Positions 10,518 through 22,800 of a stretch of 64,000 bases of DNA are shown piece by piece; within the stretch, counting starts at the first letter, position 1; each line of letters begins with the position of its first letter. Origin of the DNA: Echria macrotheca (lineage: Eukaryota; Ascomycota; Sordariomycetes; Sordariales; Schizotheciaceae); NCBI GenBank assembly GCA_030411725.1, contig MU839829.1, positions 2,531,913-2,595,912 of the forward strand. Reading direction: 5' to 3'. The position numbers and the translations under genes were made by a program. The notes beneath the pieces are model-generated. The model was not told the DNA's origin and did no database searches. It saw only the letters and a program-made list of their open reading frames with translations.

Positions 10518-11697
10518 GTTGGTCCAATTCCAACAACTCAACTGCTCTCTGTGACGCCATGTCTGGTCGACAGCTTGTCTCGTGCATTAGACGACTGACA
10601 AGACGCCGTTAGCAGCCCGACGAGGCGAGCCTCTTTTTTTTTCTTTTTCTTCTTTGCTTTCTAGCGTCGATCCCTTCCCCATCTGACTCCACTTGCTTCT
10701 TGTCGCCTGCGCTGGACCCTGATTCGGCGAGAATCCAGATTCACAATAAGGTGCGGGAACCGTTGGAAAGAACCCCCAGGATGGCGACCACTCAGGCGAG
10801 GGGAAGGATACAACCAGCTGTGTTGGGGCAGCCACCCGAAGCACATGCGAGGAGATATCGGGTGCCCGCATGATCCAGCTCCCATGGAGCAGCATCCAAC
10901 ATGGGATGGCCCCAAACCTCGGGGCCTGTCGCGGCAATTTTCCATCCGGTTGCGGCCACGCTCTTCCTCCGCAATGCGGCCTCACGGGTGACTCGGGCAG
11001 AAGGTGGTAGGCGCCGGATCTCGACACCGACTCGGGCCATTGGGTCCACGGGTCCAGAGAGGAACCACGCAGCTGTTAAGAGCCCAGCTGTTGAGAGGCA
11101 CACCTGCTGCAGCGCCCCTGCATCTTCGAGCACACAAGGCGAACCACGCTGGATGGCCGCTCCGGCTGGGCTCTCGGATATCCCAAACAAGGAGCCATCG
11201 TACACGTACTCGGCTGGTGCCCGGCGATGCTCTCATGCGTCTGCTATAAATGAGCAGCCGCGTTCCCCGGCCAGCTGTCCTCCACTGTGACCAAGAGACC
11301 GCAAAACGGCATCGACACGGCATGGCTTCCGTGTGACCCTGATGTCTCCGTCATCTTTATCACTGTCTCGGCTCGCTAGGCTCTCCCTCTTGCCTCTTTC
11401 TCCCCAGCTTGGACGCCAGGGCGCCTCATCATGTCTTGTGCGCCCACCCTCTAGGTCTCCTGCCTGGCTTTGACAGCGCCGGGTATCACGACATCCAGTG
11501 CCGAGCTCACCTATGCCCCCACGTTCTTCCTCCATCGGATGAGGTGGATGGCATGAGTGCGTGCCTCTCCCTTTTCCCCGGCCCCGTATTCCCAGACCCC
11601 AGGTCCTTCCAATATCTATTTCACCGGCCACAGCCAGGGAGAGAATCCGGTCGGAGCACCTCACCACAGTCTCTCCAGCGCCCGAAACCCGGCTTCG
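10518..11697. other. Long upstream region of the Ser/Thr-rich gene
   Basis: GC-rich non-coding sequence with a TATA-like site at 11245. The frame of the downstream gene stays open without an ATG back to about 11557, so an unrecognised 5' exon is possible. No RNA gene seen. Confidence 0.45.
11245..11251 (+). promoter_or_regulatory. Candidate TATA box
   Basis: The sequence tataaat follows a GC-rich stretch, with a CT-rich leader starting about 100 bases further on (11340-11410). It is a reasonable core promoter for the gene at 11698. The assignment is by position only. Confidence 0.3.
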
Positions 11698-13908
11698 ATG
11701 CCGGAACCCGGTTCCACAGTTACACAGCTCCCTAATTCCCACATCTTGTACCAGACAAACCCCGAGAGGTGCAGTTTCAAGCGATCTGCGCAGGGGTCAG
11801 CATCACGGCGATCCGTATCGAGCACGAAAAAGCTCCTACCCTTGATATTACCCTCGTCTGCCACGACTAGTCCGTCGGCCCTGCAGTCAACCATCGCTAC
11901 CAAAAACATGACCAAGGAGCCCACCACTGAGTGCAGCTTCCCCGAGCTGCTGGCCCGGGACCTCGAGCTTTCGGCTCCAGTCTTCATTACCAGATCCATG
12001 CTAGATGGCTGTCCATCCCCTAGCTTCTCTACAGCCAGTATCGACGACGGTATTTCGATCGAGGGTCTGGATATCCCGCGGAGGCCAGCATTCTATCAAC
12101 ACGACACTGCCCGGAGACTCTCGGTTGCTTCTAACGATCAGACGACAATGATCGATATGTTTAGCAATGACGAATCCCAGCTGGGCGAGTTCTCTGATAC
12201 CGAGAGTGAATCATCAGTTGGGATGGAACAACCAGCCGCCCGGACCCGCGAGCAATCCTTTACAACAGCCGCAACATCTGTCTCTGGCCGGTGTTCTTCA
12301 CTTATCTCCCACAAGCCGCCTTCCCCGTCAAGAATATCTTCTCAGTACGGCGTCAGAAAAGGATCCTGGTTCGATACAGACGAGGACATCGAGTTGCCAT
12401 CGACCCCTGAGAGACAGCCCATGGACAGACCCGTCGCGCCCTGCCCACTGTCAGCTTTGGGATTTAACTCGCTACACCGCCGAGACTCCTCGCCGCTGTC
12501 CGCAAGCACCACCCTCAGGCCGTCCACCTCGGCAACGTATCATCCCAGCCATGGGATGACAACCGTCGACCGGCCCCACACGTCATCAGGGCCGGCACGC
12601 ATGGAGAGGCCCCGCATCGTTGAGATTCAGCCACCGCTGGTGGTCCCGAATCGAAAGTCTTCTCTCAAGACACAGCACCGCCCATCACCCACATGGATGA
12701 CGCCGCAAACGACTGCCTACAACCAAGTCAGTCATGACGACGGCACTCTAAAGTGCCTTCAAGCGCCGCTCCGCTCGTCTCCGATAATGCCAGTGTTGGC
12801 CACGGCTTGCGGGCGGACCGTCATCGATGCTTCCAAACCGCCCGTCTTGGCCAGTCGGGAACAGCCCCGCGATATCACAGACGGTCGAACCTCTTACCTC
12901 GACATTGCCGATGACTTCATCTTTGACGCTGGCTCTGAAAGCCGGGGATATGTGGTACCTCCGGGTCACGACCGCAAAGGATCACTTGTTACGTTGAGCA
13001 GCTGGGCTGGCTCGGCGGCCGAGATTGTCGCTCCGCGTACGTCCATGGGCGCGTCTACCACTCAAGGCATCCCGCTGCCACCCGAAGTCGTCGAGTCGCT
13101 TCGGATCTCGATATCATGCTTTCCCGATACCATGTTGCTGTCTTCCAGCCTGTCGATTGAAACGATCCGGTCGTATTCCAAGAAGCTCAAGCACGGCGCC
13201 CTGCCGGTGACGAACCGAATGAGCGAGGACGACCGATCTGTGTTTTCATTTACAACCTGCAGCACCAAGTCGACTAGTCGATGGGGGTTCCACCGGTTCT
13301 TACAGGGGCGATCAATGAAGCAAGGCAACGAGTACCCGAGAAGCCATGGAAGTGCGCCAGAGCAGGTGGTCACCGAAATCCAGGCTCCGGTTGCGCCGGC
13401 CTGGACTCCGATCAAGAACATCTTTCCGACGGCCTCTGACTATCTCTGCGACGCTCTCTACGCTCACATTGTCGCATACAATTATATCCATGCTCTCTGC
13501 CCGGCTGCGCCTGTTCTCCCGACACAGACTAGCGCCGGGGGCAACGAAAAGACACAGAAGATACCCAAAAAAGCAGCGAGTTTACTCGGGCTACAAGAGA
13601 CTCCCTCACCAACGGGATATGGTCATATGCAAACATCGTTTCCAGTCAAGTTCATCGGAGGTCGGCGGCCGGGGACGCCACACTCGAGGCGCACTGCCGT
13701 GAGCGAGGCGACGGCGCTGCAAAACATCCAAGCGGGACTGGGCCGATGTATTGCGCTGCTGGTAGCGACGCTGAAGCAAGCCGGCGAAGACACGGAGGAG
13801 AGGGACGGGGTTATCACGCTCCTGCAGCCGGAGGCGGACATGATGGATCCGCTGCTGATGCGGGCCATTTGCGAGGCAGTGCGATGTGCCGAGGAAGCGA
13901 TTTGCTAG
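11698..13908 (+). CDS. Ser/Thr/Pro-rich protein of unknown function
   Basis: Single open frame of 736 residues from the ATG at 11698; the ATG at 11908 (MTKEPTTECSFPELLARDLE) is a shorter alternative. The first two thirds are low-complexity Ser/Thr/Pro/Arg-rich and look disordered. They contain acidic serine patches (DESQLGEFSDTESESS) and many possible kinase sites (RRxS, SP, TP). The C-terminal ~200 residues look folded, including IKNIFPTASDYLCDALYAHIVAYNYIHALC and a final helical segment (LGRCIALLVATLKQAGEDTEERDGV...CEAVRCAEEAIC). I see no catalytic or DNA-binding motif and no membrane segment. This architecture is common in poorly studied Sordariomycete proteins. The coding call rests on frame length and composition. 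Confidence 0.72.
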   Translation: MPEPGSTVTQLPNSHILYQTNPERCSFKRSAQGSASRRSVSSTKKLLPLILPSSATTSPSALQSTIATKNMTKEPTTECSFPELLARDLELSAPVFITRSMLDGCPSPSFSTASIDDGISIEGLDIPRRPAFYQHDTARRLSVASNDQTTMIDMFSNDESQLGEFSDTESESSVGMEQPAARTREQSFTTAATSVSGRCSSLISHKPPSPSRISSQYGVRKGSWFDTDEDIELPSTPERQPMDRPVAPCPLSALGFNSLHRRDSSPLSASTTLRPSTSATYHPSHGMTTVDRPHTSSGPARMERPRIVEIQPPLVVPNRKSSLKTQHRPSPTWMTPQTTAYNQVSHDDGTLKCLQAPLRSSPIMPVLATACGRTVIDASKPPVLASREQPRDITDGRTSYLDIADDFIFDAGSESRGYVVPPGHDRKGSLVTLSSWAGSAAEIVAPRTSMGASTTQGIPLPPEVVESLRISISCFPDTMLLSSSLSIETIRSYSKKLKHGALPVTNRMSEDDRSVFSFTTCSTKSTSRWGFHRFLQGRSMKQGNEYPRSHGSAPEQVVTEIQAPVAPAWTPIKNIFPTASDYLCDALYAHIVAYNYIHALCPAAPVLPTQTSAGGNEKTQKIPKKAASLLGLQETPSPTGYGHMQTSFPVKFIGGRRPGTPHSRRTAVSEATALQNIQAGLGRCIALLVATLKQAGEDTEERDGVITLLQPEADMMDPLLMRAICEAVRCAEEAIC

Positions 13909-14599
13909 GCGCCTATGGGTTCTGGGCGGGATATGGTTATGATAGCGCTGTAATGATGGGTTGGTTTTGTTGGGAATGGGTGACTATGTATGACTGGTTA
14001 TGTTTTCTTTCCTGTGATATCTTAGAATACCCCGTATTATTAGGAGTGGGACCGGATGCGGTATGAGTAACGGAAGATTAAACGTCATGGCTTCTTTGGA
14101 TTATACACATCTCTCGACGTTTTTCTCTTTGGAAATATGGCTTCAAATGTGATAGGTCCGCATCTGCGGGACGGGCTCGGATTTTGTTAACGTCAAAAGT
14201 CAACTTCCGACCGTGTTCGGATGTTAACCTTGGACTCCGCACCCGCCGAGTCGGCCGAACATCCACACTAACCACCCGCCGCAGACCTACTGGGTCGTGC
14301 CTAAGTCCCGAGAGCGATCGGAGGATTTTTGTCTGTTGCGATTTGGGTAGCGGAAGCGAAGAAAGGTTTGTTCTCTTTTTCTCTTGTCGTTGTTCAATTG
14401 AGCTTCTGTGTGTGTCGATGGTGGATGTCAGCATCGCGCTTTTCTCCTCACCGTGGCCCTCGACCGACCAGTCTGTCAGATTTGAGTTGAGATACACCTA
14501 GAGCTTCTTCAACACGATTCATTTTCTCTCTCTCTCTCTTTTTATCGATCAGGGATAGACTTCCAAAACAAGGAGAGTTTTATTGAACAAAAAATCAAA
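13909..14599. other. Intergenic region, Zn2Cys6 gene promoter
   Basis: No coding exon seen. CT-rich tracts (14523-14545) and an A-rich leader with aaaatcaaaATG context lie just before the start of the downstream gene. Confidence 0.5.
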
Positions 14600-17500
14600 A
14601 TGTCAGACTCGGATATTGATCTCGATTTCGACTTTGAGGTGGATATTGACCTCGACGAGGACGACGACGACGATTACGGGTCTCCACGGGAACGAACTAC
14701 GAGGGGAAATCGGAGAATGGACTCGACGACGTCTCCTACCTCTCTGGCTACCGCGGCGGCGGCGGCCGGTGGGTCGGGATCGGGATCGGGATCGGGAGGA
14801 GTACCGCCGCCGGTGCAGGCGCAGCAGAGGCCGCGGATCACGAATGCGTGCGAGGCGTGTCGGGCTGCTAAGGTTAAGTGTCAGGCTAGTGGGCAGTTTG
14901 GGATTTGTAGACGGTATGTCTTTTTTTTTTTTTTTTCGTTAATTATCAATTCTCTGTTCTCTGTTCGGTGGGCTGTCTTATGACTGAGGGTTTGTCTCGG
15001 GCGGTGGCGGTCCCTGATTCCAAGCCCGAGTGGGTACGGGAATAGTTGGCAGGGGCTGGTGGGTTGCCCGGATGTTGGAAGGAACTGAGAGAGATGAAGA
15101 GTGGGAGAAGGGGTTGGTGGGGGGTTATGACTATCTGTTCTGTCACGGGGTTGTTTACTTATATACCGTCTTGTCTTCCACACTCATCCTTTCACTCACT
15201 TGGTCCGGTCTCCCCGATTATATATCATCATCCAGCTAGTTTGTGTGTTTAATACATATCATCGACCGGACACTAACATATTTAGATGCCTTGACTCTAA
15301 ACGCGAGTGTATCTTCAAGACCGGCCCACGAACTCGACGACCTAGACAATCCAAACGGTATCCCCCCTTTTTCCTCGTCTGTTATCCAGACACTAACAAC
15401 CCCCAGCCAAAGAGAAGCAGCCCTCGCAGCCGCCCCAGGAACCAACCCCCCTCCTTCAACCTCCCAAATCACCACCTCCGGCACTGCCACCGCAACACAA
15501 CCAGGCGGCCCACCCCGGACATTTACCATCGACATCCCCATGCCCACGCTGACAGATCCCCTCACCGACGCCTTCGAAGCCCTCAGCGTCCACCACGTCA
15601 GCGCCATCGAAAGGCTTGGTTATTCCTCGTCATCGTCCTCGGCCGAGGATGAAGACATGGCCATGCACAACACCAACGGCATGCTGACGATCCCCCCCGG
15701 AGCCCAGCAACAACAGGACCTTACATGGGCGACCGAGGGATCCGTCATCTCATCCATGACTGCTGATTCGCTACCGGTCGGTGCATCGGCCATCTCGACG
15801 CCGCCTAGCTCGTTGGTTGCTTCGCATTCTTCGACCCAGAATGCTCAGGGGCAGGCCACGGGTGGTGTCGGGGGCAAGCAGAGGACCATGGCTGCCGCGC
15901 TGGGATTGAGGCCGCAGTTTAATCTGGACTCGGCGGGGGGGCTCTTGGCTACGGTATGTGTTTCTTCCTGGGATAGGATGGGTCGAAACTGATATGTCAA
16001 AAGTTCCGGGACGAGATGCTCCCCCACTTCCCATGCATCGTGATCGACAAGGACGGCACGGTGACGGATATGGCGAGGCAAAGACCGTTTGTGCTGTTGG
16101 CCACGCTTGCGGCGGCGAGTTCGAGCCGGACGTTGCAGGGGCATAGCTGTGTGTTTTTGTCTCTCGCCATCTTGTATCCCTTCATGAGAGAGGCTGATCG
16201 AGAGACCAGTATACGATGAAGAATTCCGCAAGATCCTCGGCCTCAAATTTGTTGCTGGTGGTGAACGGAGCAAAGAACTGCTCGAAGGTTTGGTTGTTTA
16301 CGTCTGCTGGTACCTCTCTCTCTCTCCTCTTTGTTTCTTCTCGAGAGTCAACTAACAAAAACAAAGGTACCCCTTCCACCTCCGCCCTACCAACAAACAG
16401 GCGTTCCAGTATGTCCGTATGGCCGTCGACATTATCAACGATCTCGAGATTGATCAAGATGACACCCCTTTTACTCCTACAGCTTTATCTCCGGAACGTC
16501 TCCAGTTGATGCGTTTATATCTCGCCACGTACTATATCGCCTCGCAGTATGTTTCTTTCTTTTTTTTTTTTTTTTTGCCTATCATTTCCGTCATATGTAG
16601 ACATGGATTAATCTGTGAGGAACAGCTACGCAACGGCATGGAGCCGCCCCTCGGCCATGCCTTATACCGCCTTCACGGTCAGGTGCGTCGACTTTTTCCT
16701 CGCGCACCAGCCCATGCTGGGCGACGCGGTGCTGGCCTGGAAGGTGCGTCTGCAGAGGCTGAGCGAGGAGACCAACGAGATGCGGCGGCGGCGGAGTGAC
16801 GGGCAGACGGAGTACCAGGTTGAGTTGATGGTCAAGGTATTTTTTTTCTTCCTGTTCATCCCCTTTTCCCCTCTCTATATATATATACTAAAAAACACAG
16901 GGCATCGAGTCACAAATCAACGAGTGGGAGTCCAAGATGCCTCGGGAAATCGCAACCAGCGGTATGTTTTTTTTGTCCTTTCCCCCTTCCCCACACCCCC
17001 TCACAAAGTAAACAGAATAGGTAGTATTCTAACAAAGATATATATAAAAAAAGCCCCAATCCGCGTCTCCCTCCTCTTCTCCCGCGTCTTCATAATCGGA
17101 GCCCCCCTCCTCAAACTCCCCCGCAACGCAAGCAAGGCCTCAAAGCCAGACTTCTCGTCGGTCGACCCGTCCCGCCTCGCCGCGGCGATCCCGCACCTCC
17201 ACGCGCTGTTTGATTATTTTGCCGCGCTGCCCGCGGGCGAGATCAACGCGTTCGCCAGCGGCGACTGGGGCAGCATGATCCTCGGCGTGATCCTGGGGTA
17301 TCGCATGTCGTTCCCGCTGCCGACGTGTCCCGGGTGGGATGATGGTGCTGCCAGGAAGCAGCTTAGGTTTGGGGAGTATCTGGACCGGCTGTGTCGGATG
17401 GGCGGGGACGGGCGGGATGCGGATGAGATTGGGGAGGGGCTTTTGAGGGGAAGACAAGGGGCGATGGATGTTTTGGGGGCTAGTAAGATTGTTCTTGGGT

Positions 17501-18133
17501 ATGTTTCTTTTTTTTTTCTTTGCTGTTCTTTTCTTTTGGGAGCGTGTGTGTGTTTGTGTGTGAGAGAGAGGTGTGGTTTCACATGTTTTACGTTTACTTT
17601 TTCACGAGTGGATTGTGAGATGATCTGCTAACAGAGAGACCGGAAAAAATAGGATGTTAAGAAAGAAATACAACAAGCGCGTGGCGAAACTCGAAAAGGC
17701 GAGGCAGCCAAAGGGGATCATTGCGACCATGTGGGCGGCGGCTACCGGGTCGTCGTCGTCGCAGGACCCGGTTGTACAGCTGGAGCAACAACAGCAGCAG
17801 CAGCAGCAACCGGGCTTTGGATGTCCGATGTTGGATGGGTCGCTGGAACCGTATTTTCCTTATTGGGATGAGACTTTTGCTAGGGATCATTTGGGACAGC
17901 ATGGTGGTGGTGCGTTGGGAGTAGGAGGAGGTATGGGAATGGGAGGTGATGGGATGGGAGGGATGGAAGGGATGGAAGGGATGGAGATGGCGGTTGGTGG
18001 TGATGGGCTTGGAGGAGGAGGCGCTGGTGCTGGTGCTACTGCTGGTGCTGTTGCGGGTCAGCAGCAGTATCCGGATCTGTGGGCTACTATCTCGATGGGG
18101 TGGGCTAGGGATGGGAGTTATCGGGGGATGTAG
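14600..18133 (+). CDS. Zn2Cys6 fungal-specific transcription factor (Leu3/War1/PrtT-like)
   Basis: Ten exons: 14600-14913, 15286-15357, 15407-15953, 16004-16148, 16210-16309, 16367-16546, 16626-16836, 16901-16961, 17054-17498 and 17653-18133. All phases close and give 851 residues. An acidic N-terminus and a Gly/Ser linker lead to the zinc cluster at about 80-115, pattern CX2CX6CX8CX2CX6C (CEAC...KVKC...CRRC...KREC). Intron 1 (372 nt) splits the cluster between cysteines 4 and 5. A basic stretch (RTRRPRQSKR) follows. The middle homology region starts near FRDEMLPHFPCIVI and includes LLATLAAASSSRTLQGHS, YPFHLRPTNKQAFQYVRMAVDI and WSRPSAMPYTAFTVRCVDFF. The C-terminus has a Q tract and Gly/Met-rich repeats. 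It is a nuclear DNA-binding regulator; its target pathway cannot be read from sequence. Confidence 0.88.
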
Positions 18134-18639
18134 GATGGGATGTAACTAAGGTAGGTTTAGCTGCGTGCGTGATACGGTCGGTGTGTGAGGAGCAAGTGGT
18201 CACTGGGCCTGTGACGGACTAAGTAGGCTAGGTTTGGCTGAATACGAAGTTAGTAATGGTTTCTTTCCACTTTTTCCTCCCGGTTCTTGTTAGTTACTGG
18301 CAAAGGAGATTGCTTGACATGATGTGATTCAGTGCTTGCTTGGCACAGGATGTTGTTTCCGTCGAATTGCGTGTATGTGTGTGTGAGAGAGGGAGAGGAA
18401 AGGGGGTGATATAAATTGAGTCTCTGCAGCAAACGGGTCAAAGGTGTGTTGTTCATCAACTTATGGACCAAACTGATGAGTCAACACAGACAGACTTGGC
18501 TATCGATATCTCTGTCTTCTCACTCAATCGCAGCTCTTATATAGGTAGTAGAACTGGGGCCGGTCTAGAATAGTGCCAACTAGAAGCGGCATGACGACGA
18601 CGTAGTAGTGGTAGTGGGCAACGAGGCCATCACCACTGC
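18134..18639. other. 3' flank of the Zn2Cys6 gene
   Basis: Non-coding sequence with pyrimidine and (gt)n-like stretches. No gene recognised. Confidence 0.5.
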
Positions 18640-19870
18640 TGTATTAGACATCTGGGTAGGTAGGTCGGTAGTTCGGTCTTCCATCAGAGCGACTAATCAC
18701 GGACCGGATCTTTGCGCCACGGAATCCATGCTCTTTACCTAGGTAGGTATCCGCCCAGAAGTTCAACAAGAACCAACCGGATGAGCTGCTTGACGTAAGA
18801 AGAGCAGTATAGGTAAGTTTAGGTAAGGTATTGTACATATCAGTTAGGTAGGTAGGTAGGTAGGTAGTTTGGAGGCCGGGGAAAGAATGGGTCAGGTCGA
18901 CTTGTACCCCCAGCCGCAGATGAGGGAGGGTCCACCTATGTAGATCCGCGGGTCCGGTCGAGGACTCGGAGGAGATATTTTATGTTTAAATACTCTACCT
19001 ACCTATAGTACACGAGGGAGGAGCCCCCCTTTTCCCCAGACCCAACGATCCGCAATGAAAGTTGGTTCCCTGCAATATTCTTATCTGGGGCATCTACTCT
19101 ATCTGCATTCCTTTACCTAGTAGTCTTCCTAGTAGTCCCAGACTGTTCCGAACCCGATGCGATTCTCCTCCGATATCAGCCCCATTATTTTTTTCCTCAC
19201 ACACACACACGGCACGGCCATTTTTCTTCCCCTTTGAGATAAACGATATATCTGACATCGAGTGGCTTGAACTACCTACCTATACTATGTAAGAGGAGCG
19301 CGGAAGGATCACAGGAATATGTTTCAGTTCCACCCACCTATGCACATGCATCCTCTTATAAGGTCAAGATCATATCCAACGGAGAATTCCGTCTCATCCC
19401 TCCTCCTTCCCTTCTGCAATCCAATTCCAATGGTGGTAGTGGTGGTCAGCAAAAAATATTTTCACTTTTCCAAGCAACTTGGACCCTCCTCTCCCATAGG
19501 TTTTGTAAGGTCGGTAGGTCTGTCGGTAGTCAAAGGCCAAGCAAAGCAGCAGCGGTTCGCTTACCTAGGTACTTGAAGTGCTGGAGCACACACATGCTAG
19601 ACTTGGCTGCATGATCGCATCGTATTGGTGTACAATACAATACCCAAATCCCCGTATTGTAACGACATCATCTGTTTCTTGTAGGATCCTTGTATCCTTG
19701 GGACATGTCTCTCTCTCTGTCTCTCTCCCAAGACACACGGTGTGTAACCCCCCTCCCCTCGGTGAACGTATGTACGGAGTATTGTCATGTCGTCCGTCAG
19801 ACAGTTTACGTGCTATCCAACTTGGTCTTCAATACCGGTAGGTAAGGTACCTAGGTACAATGGCACGACA
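18640..19870. repeat. Cluster of GGTA / TACCTAGGTA tetranucleotide motifs
   Basis: Copies of taggtagg, cctacctac and the palindrome tacctaggta recur on both strands. Examples lie at 18656, 18738, 18845-18867 (a clean TAGG run), 18991, 19108, 19271, 19513, 19560 and 19836. No reading frame crosses the block convincingly. Such motifs are common in Sordariomycete intergenic DNA; their function is unknown to me. Confidence 0.7.
18845..18867 (+). repeat. (TAGG)n microsatellite
   Basis: Almost six uninterrupted TAGG units. This is not the fungal telomere repeat TTAGGG. Confidence 0.9.
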
Positions 19871-22800
19871 ACCCCCTCCCTCCCTCTCCCCATTGCCCCA
19901 TCATCACCAGCATGTCTCCAATTGCCTCCCTCCCCTCCTCCTGCGCGCGCCCGCAAGCCCCGAGTATCAAGCAACACCTCCAGGTTTATCTATCAGCTAG
20001 ACTACTTTAACTCCCCCATTGAAAACTGTTCAGAGTGTGAAATGCCAATGTGAATGAGTCGGAGAAATAAATAATAATAAAAAAGGGGGGGGGGGGGCGG
20101 GGAGAGGGGGGCAAAAAGAGCCGCAACAGAGACAGCAGAGACAGCAGAGACAAGACAGGAAACACATGATCCACGCCTCACGCACGTAATTCACCACCCC
20201 CCCACCCTCCCCCCAACCATGTCTAGAGGAATTGTCCAGTGGACGTTCCTAATTGGACAAAACACCCATGAACACGACGCACACCATTCACACAGCTTCG
20301 TTCGGAAATTCCTCGTTCGCAACCTTCCCACTGGCTCGTTGAGTGGCTCGTTGAACATCCCCCGCCGCCACCGTCCATCCGCTTCACCACTCACCACTTA
20401 CCAAGAAGAGCAAAAAGCTGGCTGCTTGGCTGTTGTTATCAGTTGAATGAATGGGAATTCCGATTGGTTTCTTTTTGAGAGAGAAAGGGGGTATTTGTCC
20501 CAATACCTACATCCCCAAAAAGATCTGCACAGAGTCGCCTCGTCTTGTCTTGTCTTCTTGTCTGTCTCTCTTGCTTGCTCCCTCGGCTCCGCGGCTCTCT
20601 ATACTCTCTCCCCGACCTTACGGAGCCAAGAAGGGAAGAAGAAGAAGAAGAAGTTTCAATGCATTGAACTCTCAGGCCCGCTGCTGGCTGGCTGCTGCTG
20701 GCTAGCTGCTGGAGCCCTGCAACTTCAGTGCAGTGCAGTGCAGTGTGCAGTGCTGGCGCGGCCGTTCCCCCTCCCCTCTCCCCTCCCCTCCCCCCACTTC
20801 ACCGCTGTCTGGCCGCCAGCTGCGGGCGGGCGCCGGGCGGGCCTGTGGTGTCTCTCTCTTCTCTCCCCATGATCCCTGCCGCCTTAGTTGAGACATCTGG
20901 ACTCTCTCTCTCTCTTAAAAAAGAGGGGAAAATCCGCTAGGTCCAGCAGGAGCAGCAGCAGGAAATCCTTGTCCTGCCGCAGAAAAAAGGCGGAGGAGGA
21001 GCGGAGGAATGGAGAGAGGGGGGATGGCGTACCCGCCGTTAAACTAGTTTTCGTCACAAATCAGTTCGCGCGCCAAGATCGTCCCGCGGTACAGGTAAAA
21101 AACAATGCTTGTGATTAAATTTAGTGTCAAAGAAAGAAAGATGCCGCGGCAGTTGCAGTCAGACGAGCGAGATACCTAAAACCATGATGAGCCGCTGCCG
21201 TGTCGTTTGGAACGTTTCTTGGCGCGCATATCGTATGTACTGACCGACAGACGGGCATCGCTTTGTGCCCCTAGACTACAGGACAGACAGTACATATCCT
21301 TGTCGTTCTGCCGTGGGCTGTAGGGCTGCCCGTGGATACTGAGGTTGAGATATCGAACTCAGAAACATCATGACGGCTGAAACTCACGATAACAAGTGTG
21401 GCATTGCTGGTCTTGCTTATCCAGGGATATCGACCACACGGGTACACGGCTATGCAGGTTGCGACCAGGAGAAGTGCCGCATCCCCGTTGGATAGCACAG
21501 CAAGCTGGCTTCCTCCTGTTCGTCGCCCACTTGGCCTAGTTCGTCGTCAACCATCGTGATGGATGTGTGGAGGTCTCGGTTTGCAACGGAAGACCAATGG
21601 ACCCCCTTGTTAACCATCTTCTCTGCCAGACGCACCGGTTCCCTGCTGGCCCCAGCAGAACGGGAAGGCGTTCGGGTGTGCAATGCCTCTCTCTGGCTTG
21701 AGCTAAAACGCGACGGGGTGTGTAGCATATGCAGACTCTCACCAGATAATAAGCCAACCAAGATCCCAAACGTCAGTAAGCCATCTACTCCGTAGTCACA
21801 TGTGGGGACATTATGCGATCTCCCCGTCTACCATTGGCGACCAGCTAAAATACCTAGCTGTGCAACCCGAGCCGATCAAGATCTGAACGGATCCTGGCTG
21901 GTCGTCCATGAGGCTGAATCTCTGGCTGGCTCCAACAAAATTCGGGGTCCGGCCGGTGGCGTCTTGTTTCCGTGAAAGCGGTGATAAACGACGGGAATTA
22001 TCTGAGACGTATACATGTGTATACCTCGGGACTCGGCTTCGCATCTCGTTGATAGGTCCACCCAGACAGAAGAGGGGCGGCGGCCAAGCAGGATGACTGT
22101 AGGTGCTTCCCATCTATGAATCGTCAGTGGGCCTGCCTCCACATGTCTCGTCCGTCAGCCGAAAGAGTAAGAATTCACGACATGGTGTGATGGAGAGAGA
22201 CGGAAGTCCCTGTGAGCTGCAGGTCGAAACGGCTGTCACCCGTCAGCCCATTCTCGTAGGTGTGGAGCTTTGGTATCTCTCTCTCTCCTCTCTGCTTCCA
22301 CATTTTGCGTCCGCTTCTCTGCACACGGCTGCCATGCAGAAAGCGGCCGACCCACGTGCATATGGCTTCGATGCAAACCCGGCCGGACACCCAAGTCACG
22401 GGCTCTCGTCGTGCGTTCTCGTCGTGGCAGGATTGACGTATAGACGCCCAGAGGAGGCAGCCGTCCCAGTCGTCGACGTGTTTCAGGGCATTGCATCCGG
22501 AAAGCAACCCTTCACACCACACCATCAACCAAAATTCGGCTGCGGTTGTGCATGCTGTGCTGCTACGTAGACTTGCCCAGAGAGAGCGCGCCAGACGAGA
22601 AGGCTCCGATCCAAAAATCATGTCGGCCGTCCAATCAGTCGAATGCCCGCAAAGGGTGCTCCATCCCAGTTGGTCGCTCGTGGATGTGACCCGTCCCGTT
22701 TGGGCTTCCGCCTTTGCGGCCAAGGGCAGTCGTCCTTCACCGGGCAATCAAAAACCACTCTGAGGGCGGTAGATCCCTGCAAGGTGTGTATAGCTGCAGA

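Noticed and set aside
11557..11697. N-terminal extension of the Ser-rich gene
   Set aside because: The frame is open but has no ATG and reads as leader-like Pro/Ser sequence; the start was placed at 11698.
18841..18870. Interstitial telomere repeat
   Set aside because: The unit is TAGG, not TTAGGG, and is part of a wider GGTA motif cluster.
20226..20262. Small inverted repeat ttgtcca...tggacaa
   Set aside because: Only 7 bp with no target duplication or larger structure; likely chance.
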